From DATBRC01 sp036560485 (lineage in GTDB: Bacteria; Pseudomonadota; Gammaproteobacteria; Burkholderiales; Burkholderiaceae_D): a stretch of DNA of 64,000 nt. Location: contig DATBRC010000054.1 in NCBI GenBank assembly GCA_036560485.1, forward strand, positions 186,001 through 250,000, written 5' to 3'. The position numbers and the translations under genes were made by a program. This document shows, one piece after another, positions 39,866 to 49,276 of this stretch (the first letter of the stretch is position 1; every line of letters begins with the position of its first letter). The notes under the pieces are model-generated. The model was not told the DNA's origin and did not search any database. It saw nothing but the letters and a program-made list of their open reading frames with translations.

Positions 39866-40855
39866 CTAATCATCCTGCTCCACTTTATTTTCAGCCGATT
39901 CTTCGCGCGCCCCAGGATTTTCTGCAATTGAGATCTGATTCGCTGTCCACTTTATAGCGAAGTTCGCAAAAGATTTGAGCAATCGCTCAAACGTGTAACA
40001 AGCCCCAACTTCCAGCCCTCTTTTTGTATCGCGTCTAAAGTCTTCGCTTGAAATGATACTTCCATTTTTCAATAAATCGATATGCAACTTAATAAACTTC
40101 CTATCAAGATTTCCTCCTGTTCCTACGGCATCCATAATACTGACACGAATCGCAGTACCCGTTCCATCATAGGTTGGCAGAGGCTTCATCGGAAATCCCT
40201 CATGGTTAGCCCTCTCCAAAACATACCCTTCGGTTATCTTTCCTAAAGCACATTCATCCTTGATAGCTTGTCGTACGTTGGTCTCGTCAACGTATTCAAT
40301 TGGGGAAATCAACCCAATTGGTTTGGCAGCTGAATCAGAAAGTGTCGGCATGCTACTTTGCCTTTTATATACATCGCGTATCCAAAACGAAATTTTTTTG
40401 GCTGCCGAAGTGGCATCTTTTTCCAGAATTTTGCAGATGCCGCCAAACTGACCAAAAATGCCCCCTCGCGTGTTGAGGGTAAGGGTCTTTGTCTCAATAA
40501 TTTGACCAGCGACTTTGTAATCGGCACGCACAGTAAATCCTTTTCCTCCAGTGAATGCAGCAGCCCCTCCATTGCCATGAACAGCCAATATGGAAAGATT
40601 CACGACTGTTGCATCATCAGATGGCATTTCGTCCGATGTGGCTACGGCATTAATCGCCATTAGCTTTTTCTTGACGTGCACTATGCCAGACAACGTTTGA
40701 GTAGCAAGATATTTATCCAAATCGCAGTCCTGCCTAACTGAATCACGAATTGAATCTCCATCAATAAAAACTGCCGGGCTTTGAATATATATTTTTTCTT
40801 GCGCAATTGAGAATCCAGAGGCAAGAATTCCTAAAAATAGAACGATGGTTTTCAT
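39866..40855 (-). CDS. Exported protein with two related halves, unknown function
   Basis: 329-residue protein with signal peptide MKTIVLFLGILASGFSIAQ. The mature part appears to be an internal duplication: residues of about 35-165 and 195-315 align through SIRDSVRQDCDLDKY / NVRQAIKDECALGKI, VVNLSILAVHGNGGA / AIRVSIMDAVGTGGN and GGICKILEKDATSAAKKISFW / GACYTFERLLKSFANFAIKW. Each half has two cysteines, probably one disulfide each. An acidic tail (SAENKVEQDD) follows. The family is not recognised. It lies convergent to pncC with no partner gene. Confidence 0.7.
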   Translation of the reverse strand: MKTIVLFLGILASGFSIAQEKIYIQSPAVFIDGDSIRDSVRQDCDLDKYLATQTLSGIVHVKKKLMAINAVATSDEMPSDDATVVNLSILAVHGNGGAAAFTGGKGFTVRADYKVAGQIIETKTLTLNTRGGIFGQFGGICKILEKDATSAAKKISFWIRDVYKRQSSMPTLSDSAAKPIGLISPIEYVDETNVRQAIKDECALGKITEGYVLERANHEGFPMKPLPTYDGTGTAIRVSIMDAVGTGGNLDRKFIKLHIDLLKNGSIISSEDFRRDTKRGLEVGACYTFERLLKSFANFAIKWTANQISIAENPGAREESAENKVEQDD

Positions 40856-40935
40856 ATGTTATGAATTTTGAATAAATAATATTTTTCTAAAAAAACCTAT
40901 ACCCGCAATCAAAGAGATGTGATCCCATCTCATCC

Positions 40936-41760
40936 TCACCTATACCGATTAATTGCATCCCGTGTCTCAAGCGCCACTCTTCGCGCCGCCTGCGCAAACC
41001 CTTCTCCGATTTTCTCATCCGGCTTCGCATACAAAATCGCGCGCGATGAATTGATCATCATCCCTGTTCCATTCGCTGTTTTCCCTGCAGCGACTGTCGC
41101 TTGAATATCGCCGCCCTGCGCGCCGATTCCCGGCACCAGCAATGGCAGATCGCCGACGATCTTGCGCACTTGTGCCAGCTCGTTCGGGAAGGTCGCGCCC
41201 ACTACCAATGCGCACTGACCATTCGTATTCCATTTTTCAGAAACCATCTGAGCAACATGTTGGTATAACGGTTTGCCATCCACCTGCAAGAACTGCAAGT
41301 CCGAGCCACCCGGATTGGATGTACGGCACAACACGATCGCGCCACGCTCTTTCCATTCCAGATACGGTGCGACAGAATCGAATCCCATGTATGGATTGAC
41401 GGTCACTGCATGCGCTTGATAACGCTCAAATGCTTCGCGCGCATATTGCTCTGCAGTCGCACCGATATCGCCGCGCTTGGCATCGAGCACAATCGGGATC
41501 TGCGGATACTGCTTGCGAACATAAGTGCAAATCGCTTCAAGCTGATCTTCTGCACGCAATGCGGCGAAGTAGGCAATTTGCGGTTTGAACGCACAAGCGG
41601 TATCTGCTGTCGCATCAATGATCGCTTTGCAGAATTGGAAAATTGCGTCCGGTTTGTCTTGCAGCTCGACTGGAAACTTGCTGATATCCGGATCGAGTCC
41701 AACACATAACAATGAATTATTGGTGGCCCAGGCAGCGTTTAATTGCTCAATAAAAGTCAT
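40936..41760 (-). CDS. pyrF: Orotidine 5'-phosphate decarboxylase
   Basis: 274-residue enzyme for the last step of UMP synthesis. CVGLDPDISKF and the catalytic DAKRGDIGATAEQYA block identify the longer (type 2, Mycobacterium-like) OMP decarboxylase family. GNSSNPGGSDL-like and PGIGAQGGD phosphate-binding segments are present. The ATG at 41760 gives MTFIEQLNAAW, as in relatives; the frame extends upstream but overlaps the divergent exporter gene. Confidence 0.94.
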   Translation of the reverse strand: MTFIEQLNAAWATNNSLLCVGLDPDISKFPVELQDKPDAIFQFCKAIIDATADTACAFKPQIAYFAALRAEDQLEAICTYVRKQYPQIPIVLDAKRGDIGATAEQYAREAFERYQAHAVTVNPYMGFDSVAPYLEWKERGAIVLCRTSNPGGSDLQFLQVDGKPLYQHVAQMVSEKWNTNGQCALVVGATFPNELAQVRKIVGDLPLLVPGIGAQGGDIQATVAAGKTANGTGMMINSSRAILYAKPDEKIGEGFAQAARRVALETRDAINRYR

Positions 41761-41851
41761 GGCGCATGTCATGAATAGTGGAAACATGTGCATTGTAAAT
41801 GAGAATCCATGCGTAACCCCAGACAAACGTATGCTGTGCTATCGTTCCATC

Positions 41852-42742
41852 ATGACATCACTTACCCGTAAAGACTGGATACTTCTTATCCTGCTCATCC
41901 TCTCCTGGGGCATCAGTTGGCCGATCATGAAAATTGGCGTACGCAGTTTTCCGCCGCTGGCCTTTCGTACTTTGGGTATGTTAGGAGGCTTACCGACGAT
42001 ATGGCTGGCGGCACGCCTGCGTGGTGACTCTCTCGCCATTCCGCAAGGCGACATCAAGACACTGATCAAATTGGCGATTCCCAACATGATGATATGGCAC
42101 CTATTCGTCATATTCGGCGTCAAAATGCTATCGTCAGGACGTGCAGCGATACTTGGGTACACGATGCCGGTATGGGCAGTATTGTGCGGGCTGATTTTCT
42201 TCCGTGAGCGCGTGACGCGATTGGCCTGGATCGGCATCGGCTGTGCATTGGCTGGTGCGCTGTTACTGTTATCGAGTGAATTCTCGGCGTTGAGCGGGCA
42301 GCCCCTGGGGAGCTTGCTTGTGCTGATTGCCGCTGCGAACTGGGGCTATGGCACCGTACTGATGCGGCGCACCAAGATCGAGATGCCAACCATTTCGATT
42401 ACATTCTGGATGTTGGGCATGACTACATTGGCGATGGCCGCTGCCTCCATCGTATTCGAGAGCAGCGCCTGGCGCATGCCAAATACGACCGAGTGGTTTG
42501 CGATCGTCTACAACGCATTGATTGTTTTTGGTTTTGCGCACGTAGTATGGTTTCAGCTCGCGCGCACCTTGCCGCCGGTTGCCTCCGGCTTATCGGTGAT
42601 GATGATTCCCGTGGTTGGCGTTTTCTCGGCTGCATGGTTGCTTGGGGAAACACCGCACTGGCAAGATTACGGCGCCATGCTGTTAATTCTTGCCGCAATG
42701 AGTACCGTGCTGTTGAAACCCGGCACCCCTGCCCATACATAA
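41852..42742 (+). CDS. EamA/DMT-family transporter
   Basis: 296-residue inner-membrane exporter with ten predicted helices in two EamA repeats (WILLILLILSWGISWPIMK near the start, LGSLLVLIAAANWGYG in the middle). Substrate is unknown; relatives export amino acids or metabolites. The start at 41852 precedes MTSLTRKDW; ATG 41831 is an alternative. Divergent from pyrF. Confidence 0.86.
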   Translation: MTSLTRKDWILLILLILSWGISWPIMKIGVRSFPPLAFRTLGMLGGLPTIWLAARLRGDSLAIPQGDIKTLIKLAIPNMMIWHLFVIFGVKMLSSGRAAILGYTMPVWAVLCGLIFFRERVTRLAWIGIGCALAGALLLLSSEFSALSGQPLGSLLVLIAAANWGYGTVLMRRTKIEMPTISITFWMLGMTTLAMAAASIVFESSAWRMPNTTEWFAIVYNALIVFGFAHVVWFQLARTLPPVASGLSVMMIPVVGVFSAAWLLGETPHWQDYGAMLLILAAMSTVLLKPGTPAHT

Positions 42743-42775
42743 GCGATTAGATTGACTCTTACTTGAGGGATAAAC

Positions 42776-43393
42776 ATGAAAATAAGCATGAAAATAAGTA
42801 TGAAAAAAAGCGTGAAATGGTTAGCGATTGTTCTGTTTGCGTCAATGCTCAGCGCATGCGGCTATAACGAATTCCAGGCCAAGGATGAAGCAACCAAGTC
42901 AGCCTGGGCAGAAGTTGTTAACCAATACCAACGCCGTGCCGACTTGATTCCGAATCTGGTCAATACCGTCAAAGGCTACGCCTCACATGAGAAAGACACA
43001 TTGGAAGCAGTCACAAGAGCACGCGCCGCAGCGACCAGCATTCAAGTCACGCCGGAAGTATTGAACAATCCCGAAGCCTTTCAAAAGTTTCAGCAGGCGC
43101 AAGGGCAACTGACTTCGGCGCTGTCACGCTTGATGGCCGTATCGGAAAAATATCCTGACTTGAAAGCCGACACCAGTTTCCGCGATTTGCAATCGCAATT
43201 GGAGGGTACCGAAAATCGCATCACCGTGGCACGTAATCGCTATATTCAAGCGGTTCAGGAATACAACATTCTGGCGCGCAGCTTCCCGACCAACTTGACG
43301 GCGATGATGTTCCATTACCAGGTGAAGCCATCGTTCACAGTGGAAAACGAGAAAGCCATTTCAACTGCGCCAACTGTTAATTTCGGCAAATAA
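42776..43393 (+). CDS. LemA-family lipoprotein
   Basis: 205 residues. A signal peptide with lipobox MLSACG (Cys28 region) precedes the LemA core: EATKSAWAEVVNQYQRRADL and PNLVNTVKGYASHEKDTLEAV, an antiparallel helical domain. Function in bacteria is not firmly known. The N-terminal MKISMKISMKK contains a short tandem repeat, and ATG codons 4 and 7 residues on are possible starts. It is followed at once by two TPM-domain genes, the usual LemA-YgcG pairing. Confidence 0.92.
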   Translation: MKISMKISMKKSVKWLAIVLFASMLSACGYNEFQAKDEATKSAWAEVVNQYQRRADLIPNLVNTVKGYASHEKDTLEAVTRARAAATSIQVTPEVLNNPEAFQKFQQAQGQLTSALSRLMAVSEKYPDLKADTSFRDLQSQLEGTENRITVARNRYIQAVQEYNILARSFPTNLTAMMFHYQVKPSFTVENEKAISTAPTVNFGK

Positions 43394-43396
43394 GAT

Positions 43397-44206
43397 ATGA
43401 CTATTTTCCGTGGCCTGGTCGGTGTGGTGCTGGCGCTTTTTCTGACTGTCGCCAGTGCACAAAAATTTGCACCGATTCCACCGCTCACTTCCCATGTGGT
43501 GGATATGGTCGGCATGCTCAATGCAAAGCAGCACGCCACACTCGACAATGTGTTGACGGAATATGAAACGCGCACCGGCAGTCAAATCGCAGTATTACTA
43601 ATCAGCAGCACCGAACCGGAAGCCATTGAGCAGTACAGCATTCGCGTCGCAGACGCATGGAAGGTGGGACGCAAGGGCATCGATGATGGCGCAATATTAA
43701 TTGTGGCCAAGGACAATCCGAAAGCGTTGCGACGATTGCGGATTGAAGCGGGACGCGGCGTACAAGGCACACTGACCGATGCACAATCGAAGCGGATTTT
43801 GCAGGATGTGATTACACCGCATTTCCGCCAGAATGATTTTTACGGCGGCCTGGTGGCAGGCGTCTCGGCGATCACCAGCCTGTTGGATCAAGAGCATTTT
43901 CCTGCCCCCAAAAATAAACAGGCAGCAGAAGAGCATGGTTCATCGCTCGCCTCACTGATCCCTATTCTGTTTTTTGCCTTGTTCATCATTGGCTCGATGT
44001 TATCGCGTGCAGGACGTTCTCGTAATGCACTGAGCAGTAATGACTGGGGACGCACTGCCGGCATTATTCTTGGCAGCGCAATCGGCAGCGGCCTGGGACG
44101 TCGCGGCGGCTCTGGTGGATTCGGTGGCGGCGGCTTCTCCGACGGCGGTGGATTTTCCGGCGGTGGCGGCGGCTTTGATGGCGGTGGTGCGTCGGGAGAT
44201 TGGTAA
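43397..44206 (+). CDS. YgcG-like TPM-domain protein
   Basis: 269 residues: signal peptide (ends TVASA), periplasmic TPM domain (HVVDMVGMLNAKQHATLD, RTGSQIAVLLISST, EAGRGVQGTLTDAQ), one membrane helix (LIPILFFALFIIGSMLS) and a Gly-rich cytoplasmic tail rich in GGGGF and GGSGGFGGGGF. Architecture matches the TPM_phosphatase/YgcG family that accompanies LemA. Role in envelope or photosystem-like quality control is uncertain. Confidence 0.9.
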   Translation: MTIFRGLVGVVLALFLTVASAQKFAPIPPLTSHVVDMVGMLNAKQHATLDNVLTEYETRTGSQIAVLLISSTEPEAIEQYSIRVADAWKVGRKGIDDGAILIVAKDNPKALRRLRIEAGRGVQGTLTDAQSKRILQDVITPHFRQNDFYGGLVAGVSAITSLLDQEHFPAPKNKQAAEEHGSSLASLIPILFFALFIIGSMLSRAGRSRNALSSNDWGRTAGIILGSAIGSGLGRRGGSGGFGGGGFSDGGGFSGGGGGFDGGGASGDW

Positions 44207-44706
44207 TGCGAAAAATCACACGTTTATTGCGACACCTGACCACGACCAGAGCGGCAGGCCGGCGTACTTTTCCCGCGCACACACTGAAAGCCATTCAAAC
44301 TGCGATTGCACAAGGCGAGGCGCAACACCGTGCCGAAATCCGGCTGATTGTCGAACCCGCCTTGACGTTGCGCGACGTGCTGATCGGATTATTCTCGCGA
44401 GAACGTGCACGAGAATTGTTCGCGCATCATCGGATTTGGGACACGGAAGAAAATTGCGGAATTTTAATCTACATCAACCTGGCTGATCACAAGGTCGAGA
44501 TCATCACCGATCGCGCCGTTGGACGCGCGCTCAAGGCCGCCGATTGGGAAGCGGTATGCCATACCATGACGCAAGGTTTTGCACGCGGCGATTTTCATGA
44601 CAGCGCAGTTGCTGCACTGTTTCAATTAAATGCGCTATTGAAAACAAATTTCCCGGCTAACGGTGTCCCGCTTAACGAGTTATCTAACCGGCCGCTGGTG
44701 TTATAA
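44206..44706 (+). CDS. Second TPM-domain protein
   Basis: 166 residues with a TPM domain but no obvious signal peptide: TFPAHTLKAIQTAIAQGEAQHRAEI, then EENCGILIYINLADHKVEIITDRAVG and MTQGFARGDFHD. The start ATG overlaps the TAA of the preceding gene (TAATG), so translation is coupled. It forms the third gene of the lemA cluster and probably acts with the other two. Confidence 0.87.
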   Translation: MRKITRLLRHLTTTRAAGRRTFPAHTLKAIQTAIAQGEAQHRAEIRLIVEPALTLRDVLIGLFSRERARELFAHHRIWDTEENCGILIYINLADHKVEIITDRAVGRALKAADWEAVCHTMTQGFARGDFHDSAVAALFQLNALLKTNFPANGVPLNELSNRPLVL

Positions 44707-44749
44707 CGACCTTGCAGTAAAACCTATTTCGGTAGGTTCAGAATAATAT

Positions 44750-45853
44750 TTACTTCTGCAGATCTGCAGCGCGCAATCTGGCGATTCGCTCCGCATCACT
44801 TGGATGAGAACTGAAATATTCAGGTGGCGGTGCCATTTTTATTTTGCCATTGGGACGCCTGTTCGATTGAACATCCTCATCGTCTGACTCCTCATCGTCA
44901 CCGGTCTGAACGTCATTCGATTTTTTATTTGCACTTGCCTCGTCTGCATGGGCGTCATGCATTCTCTCGAACAAATCCGCCATTGGTGTCAGCGGAATAT
45001 TATTTGCATGCAGCATGTCGATTGCATATTGATCCGCTTCCCGTTCAAAATCGCGCGAGTATTTTTGGTCGAGCATGAATGTGGGCAACGCAGCCAACGC
45101 GCTCGATACATCGCCAACAAAAAGATGCAACACCACACCGACACCAAGCGCTTGCAAAAGATGTCGCAGCGAATGCCGACGTTGCAGATGACCCAACTCA
45201 TGGCTCAATACAGCCAACACTGCGGGATCATTCCGCGCGAGCATCACCAATTGGTCAGTCAAGACAATCGAACCATTCGGCAAAGCAAATGCATTGGGAC
45301 CGACTTTGCTATAGCGGAATTCAAGATGATAGGCCGTCTTTTCACCGCGTGGCTGCTTTAACTCTGCGAATTCTTTTCGTAAACGTTCTTGATCGACCGG
45401 GTCCAGTTTAGATGGCGAAAAATAAGCCTTGTCGACCATTTGCAATTCTTGATCGCCGATCTTCTTTTCGATGGATGTCGGCAAATGTTGTGCGATCACA
45501 CCAGCGGCCCAAGGCAAACCCCATTGATAGCCGCTCAACAAGACCACCAGCAACGAGACCAGCGCCAGCAAGGATAAATGCCACTTCATCTGCCAATGCA
45601 CCACCCATGGCTCTTCATAACGATTCTCTGCAAGCATGGCCTCAAACTTGGGGTCGGTGATCTCGATCGATCCAGCTTCAGGTATGCGCACGATGCGCGG
45701 CGCATGCATCAATTTTTCCGATATCGACAACTGCGACAGTCTCGCGTTGATATGAATGCCCGCGCCGCGTATTACCACAACACGCTTGTGTATCAATACC
45801 GTTACCGGGCAGCGCTTGGTGGATTGCCCGTCAAAATAAATGGCATCTATCAT
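44750..45853 (-). CDS. M48-family membrane metallopeptidase
   Basis: 367-residue zinc protease. A cytoplasmic N-terminal part, one membrane helix (LLALVSLLVVLLSGY), then the catalytic domain with HELGHLQRRHS (zinc site) and the third ligand in FEREADQYAID. An acidic, low-complexity insertion (DDEESDDEDVQ) precedes the C-terminal YFSSHPSDAERIARL. It is related to HtpX/Oma1-type quality-control proteases. It is transcribed toward the convergent lemA cluster and lies 4 bp after the yjgN-like gene. Confidence 0.9.
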   Translation of the reverse strand: MIDAIYFDGQSTKRCPVTVLIHKRVVVIRGAGIHINARLSQLSISEKLMHAPRIVRIPEAGSIEITDPKFEAMLAENRYEEPWVVHWQMKWHLSLLALVSLLVVLLSGYQWGLPWAAGVIAQHLPTSIEKKIGDQELQMVDKAYFSPSKLDPVDQERLRKEFAELKQPRGEKTAYHLEFRYSKVGPNAFALPNGSIVLTDQLVMLARNDPAVLAVLSHELGHLQRRHSLRHLLQALGVGVVLHLFVGDVSSALAALPTFMLDQKYSRDFEREADQYAIDMLHANNIPLTPMADLFERMHDAHADEASANKKSNDVQTGDDEESDDEDVQSNRRPNGKIKMAPPPEYFSSHPSDAERIARLRAADLQK

Positions 45854-45857
45854 ATGA

Positions 45858-47111
45858 TCATATCGCTATGTCTATATCGAAAAAGTCACCCGCCTCTTGG
45901 CCTAATGCGCCGGCTTGGTCCGCTTCAGGGTCGGCCAAAATTTCATCAAGACTCTCAGTTGCCACTAACGCGAGATTCTCCAGCCGGTATTTGGCAAGGC
46001 GGACAGCGGCGAACGGTTTGAACAAACCGAACGTCAATGTGATCAGTAACAAATTCGTCGCATGAATCAACAACAACTTGCGCGCACTGGCCGTACTTTG
46101 AAAACGATGGTCGCCGACTTCGGTGTTGTTCCAAACCAGATTTTGAATGCGGCTTTCCAGATAAGGCCGCGCAAACAAATACAGCACATAAGCGCCCAAC
46201 AAACCAAAGAGAAATTGAAACAGCCAACCCAGTTGCGTTGTCAAAAGCGCTTTTGAAACAGGCGCAAATATATGTCCAAGTATGCCTGTCACGATTGAGC
46301 CCAGAATCACAAACCCAATCGCCTTGCCATAAATCTTGAAAAAATCGACCGCGCGCCCGTAATAGAAAAACGGCATTTGCCCAAAGTACGCATTGTCATG
46401 CTGATAGCGTTTGAGTAAGTGATGCGCCAGCGGCACGGTTCCCCCCATCACGATCAGCACCAGTAAAACCAGCATGATGATCATGCTGACACTGGGGCTC
46501 TTGGAATACGAGGCAAACAGACTCCATACAAATAATCCGGTAAAGGTCAACACAACCGGAAACAGAATCAAGGTGCGATAAGCCTCGACAACTGTTCCCT
46601 GAAAACGGAAATGCACGCCGCGATAACTGGTGTTCGCCAATTTAAAGCGAAACGAGCGTGAGAGTAACCACGGCATGATCGCTGCCAGAACCAGGACCAC
46701 CACCATCGTGACAATGCCGGAAATTTCAAACGAAATCTTGTATGCGACTACCAGCACGAGCGCGAGAATACGCCCCTTCAAAATCGCTTTCGGATTGCCG
46801 TGATAATCGAACACTGCGCCGTCAAAGCGCGTGTTGCGGTAAAAGTATTGCACCCGCCGCACCTTGGCCCATGCGGAATACACGCCAACCGTCACTATGG
46901 TCAGCAATAAGTTCACAACCCAGATCCGGAAATATTCTGCGCCAGTCCCAGTGAATTCAAATCGTAGCGGGGCGACCGGTTCCGGCTCGCTGGATTTGGA
47001 CGGAGCGGCCTCTATCGGCTTTGTTGGCGGGACAATTACCGTGTCAGGTGCATTTTGAGCGGATGCAGATTGTTGTGCAGCTTCTGACTTGTGGATCATT
47101 TCTTCTGTCAT
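45858..47111 (-). CDS. YjgN/DUF898-family membrane protein
   Basis: 417-residue inner-membrane protein with about seven helices. It has two copies of the DUF898 theme: YSAWAKVRRVQYFYRNTRFD and TSFRFKLANTSYRGVHF-like region near the start, and NTEVGDHRFQSTASARKLL near the end. The first 50 residues are polar and Pro-rich. GGAG precedes the ATG at 47111. It lies upstream of the M48 protease gene with a 4-bp gap, a recurrent pairing. Confidence 0.88.
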   Translation of the reverse strand: MTEEMIHKSEAAQQSASAQNAPDTVIVPPTKPIEAAPSKSSEPEPVAPLRFEFTGTGAEYFRIWVVNLLLTIVTVGVYSAWAKVRRVQYFYRNTRFDGAVFDYHGNPKAILKGRILALVLVVAYKISFEISGIVTMVVVLVLAAIMPWLLSRSFRFKLANTSYRGVHFRFQGTVVEAYRTLILFPVVLTFTGLFVWSLFASYSKSPSVSMIIMLVLLVLIVMGGTVPLAHHLLKRYQHDNAYFGQMPFFYYGRAVDFFKIYGKAIGFVILGSIVTGILGHIFAPVSKALLTTQLGWLFQFLFGLLGAYVLYLFARPYLESRIQNLVWNNTEVGDHRFQSTASARKLLLIHATNLLLITLTFGLFKPFAAVRLAKYRLENLALVATESLDEILADPEADQAGALGQEAGDFFDIDIAI

Positions 47112-47173
47112 CAGCACTCCCTATGGATAGGTGTCTTGTCTAGCGATTATTTTTGCGAAGTCCAGCGAACGCG

Positions 47174-48316
47174 TTATGTAGCTTGCGGCGTCTCGGCTGC
47201 TGCTACTTCTGTCTCCAATTTGGCGGCGCGTCTTTTGCGCATAAAATAATAAGCGCCAAAAACAGCACCTGCCAGTCCCAACATCACCAGCAATATCAAT
47301 CCAAACACTTTGATAAATTTGACCAGTTTTGAATCGGTTTGAACAGGCTCATGCTCCTTCTTTTCTGCAGGTGGAGCGGCATCATCCGCCACCACCAATC
47401 CAGTTAACGTATAAGGTGACAACTTGTCGGAACCTTTTTTGAAATCGCGATATCTTTTGCCTTCTTTGAAGACGATAGATGACGCCAGCATGGACGCATA
47501 TTTTTTATTTTGTTCGAGTTGCGCCAGATCGGTCACCAAATTGAAATCGAAATAGCCTTCTCTGCCCAGCACGTACATATTGTAATTGACGCTCTGGTAG
47601 TCTACCTCTTTCGCGCCTTTGTCTCTGGCTGAGACTGCCCAGACGAGGCGATGCCTTTTTGAGTCATAAGTCGGCTTGTCAATCCAGGTGACGATTTCCG
47701 TTTCGCCGGTACCGTTTTTCTTGCGAATCTCGTTGGTTTGCTCCACATTCTTTCTTAGCTTGGCAAGCAATTCATCCAACTGCCAATCCGGCTCTTCACT
47801 ATCTGCAATGTATCCGGATTTGTTAAAGCGAGTCACCAGAAGCCAGTTGCCGCCAGGACCCGTGAACAAGCCCATTACATCATCGGCATTAGGATTGCCC
47901 AACTTGCGCAGCAATTGACGCGCGTCGTCTTGTTCAAGGTAAGCAAAGTTTTGCGGAATCTTGACGGTTGCTTGATCGAGCAACACAATCTCGCGTGGAC
48001 CGATTTTCCAGTTGAAGTTTGGAGACGCAGCTGCATTCGCTGAATCGGCTGTGCTTGCTGCGCCGGCTGAGGCTGCCGCAGTTGCCTGGCTTGTTGGCGC
48101 TGCTGCGGCCGCAGGTGCAACCGCATCAGCGCTTGCAGATGCTGATGCGCCAACAGAAACGCTTGACGCCGGCGCACTTGTGGCAGGCGCATTGGCGGGC
48201 GCTTCAGTAATGGATCCAGCGGCACTCGTGCTCGGCTCTTTTCCTTCACTCGGCACAGGCTGAGCAATGGCGAGTAACAGCAATGATAGCGGCACAACAC
48301 CGTACAAGCGTTTCAT
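47174..48316 (-). CDS. DUF2167-family membrane protein
   Basis: 380 residues. Signal peptide (LYGVVPLSLLLLAIAQP), then a low-complexity Ala/Ser-rich stretch (residues of about 25-105), then the DUF2167 domain: FAYLEQDDARQLLRKLGNP, GYIADSEEPDWQLDELLAKLR, WAVSARDKGAKEVDYQS. A single C-terminal membrane helix (VFGLILLVMLGLAGAVFGAYYF) precedes a charged tail. Function unknown. The start MKRLYGV at 48316 is preferred over an upstream start at 48358. Confidence 0.88.
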   Translation of the reverse strand: MKRLYGVVPLSLLLLAIAQPVPSEGKEPSTSAAGSITEAPANAPATSAPASSVSVGASASASADAVAPAAAAAPTSQATAAASAGAASTADSANAAASPNFNWKIGPREIVLLDQATVKIPQNFAYLEQDDARQLLRKLGNPNADDVMGLFTGPGGNWLLVTRFNKSGYIADSEEPDWQLDELLAKLRKNVEQTNEIRKKNGTGETEIVTWIDKPTYDSKRHRLVWAVSARDKGAKEVDYQSVNYNMYVLGREGYFDFNLVTDLAQLEQNKKYASMLASSIVFKEGKRYRDFKKGSDKLSPYTLTGLVVADDAAPPAEKKEHEPVQTDSKLVKFIKVFGLILLVMLGLAGAVFGAYYFMRKRRAAKLETEVAAAETPQAT

Positions 48317-48426
48317 GAAGCCCCCTGAGCCGATTCCGGATTGAATGAATGCCATCATACCAATCCCCGCGCGCCATTGGATAGCATTGCGCTGCTAGCA
48401 AAGCATTCGACTGTTGTTTTTAATGT

Positions 48427-48526
48427 TAGGACTTATGCAAAACAGCCCCAACTGCGTTGCCGCTCCTTGCCGTACGTCTGCACTGTCTTCGTCGCAGCCT
48501 CTTGTCGGGACACTATGTGTAAGTCC
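48427..48526. repeat. Intergenic inverted-repeat remnant
   Basis: The segment begins AGGACTTATGCAAAA and its complement strand begins GGGACTTACACATAG, an imperfect inverted repeat around about 70 bp that carries no ORF. It resembles short mobile-element remnants that occur between genes in Burkholderiales; identity is uncertain. Confidence 0.35.
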
Positions 48527-48645
48527 CAATACGATTGCATGCAAATGAAAATGCCTGCTATCGCACACATGTGCACTGCACTATTGACGCGAATTTTTTA
48601 ACGTCCATAATTTCCATCATTGAACTTGATTCAGAAATTATTTAA

Positions 48646-49233
48646 ATGATCACATTACTTCGCGCCTTGTTATTTTTTACATTATTTTCATCGTCGGTAT
48701 ATGCGCAGACATCAGGCCCTTTAATCGATCCGGAAAGTGCAGCAATACTCGATCGCGTGAAAGCTTTTTATACATGGGTACTATCAAATAGCCGTTCAGT
48801 CATGCCGCTGGAACCGCGTATTAAAAATGTGAAAGGCAATGCCAGGTTCTATCTTGATGTATCGACGCTCAATGCATTTTCGACTGCCTTTATGCGAAGC
48901 GGCGACTTCAGTGACGATTTTCCATCAAAGCTTGAGAAGTACTATGACCATTACAAGAAAGAATTCAGCGGATACTCGCAAAAGAAATTTGCGCAAATCA
49001 AAAAAGATGGCCGAGGTCCGTTGATGGAAACGGAAGATATGGATATTTTTTTCTGCGCACAGGAATACGAATATGCGCAACCTTTCGTTGACCAAATGAA
49101 GCTTGCCGATATAAAAATAAGCGGCAAGACAGCGGCAGCCACGGTAGTTTCACCGTATAACTGGAAGACTGAATTTCAACTCAAAAAAATCGGGCCTCGC
49201 TGGCTGATATCGGGTTATTGCCAATATAAATAA
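48646..49233 (+). CDS. Exported protein of the DUF3828 type
   Basis: 195 residues with signal peptide MITLLRALLFFTLFSSSVYAQ. The mature part starts with AILDRVKAFYTWVLSNSRS and ends with TEFQLKKIGPRWLISGYCQY, a small alpha-beta fold that resembles DUF3828/NTF2-like exported proteins. Two cysteines (FFCAQEYEY and GYCQYK) may form a disulfide. No functional clue from neighbours. Confidence 0.62.
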   Translation: MITLLRALLFFTLFSSSVYAQTSGPLIDPESAAILDRVKAFYTWVLSNSRSVMPLEPRIKNVKGNARFYLDVSTLNAFSTAFMRSGDFSDDFPSKLEKYYDHYKKEFSGYSQKKFAQIKKDGRGPLMETEDMDIFFCAQEYEYAQPFVDQMKLADIKISGKTAAATVVSPYNWKTEFQLKKIGPRWLISGYCQYK

Positions 49234-49276
49234 GATTCATCCGAATTTTCTGTGATCCACAGAAAATTCTGAATAT

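Noticed and set aside
40365..40382. The peptide DVYKRQ in the duplicated-domain protein looks like a Nextera adapter translation.
   Set aside because: The DNA differs from the adapter at several synonymous positions, so this is natural coding sequence and not contamination.
43900..44205. Gly-rich coding repeats of the TPM protein as a minisatellite of interest.
   Set aside because: Irregular GGC/GGT codons encoding a typical Gly-rich tail of this family.
48012..48263. An Ala-rich plus-strand frame opposite the DUF2167 gene.
   Set aside because: Mirror of the low-complexity Ala/Ser region of the real gene.
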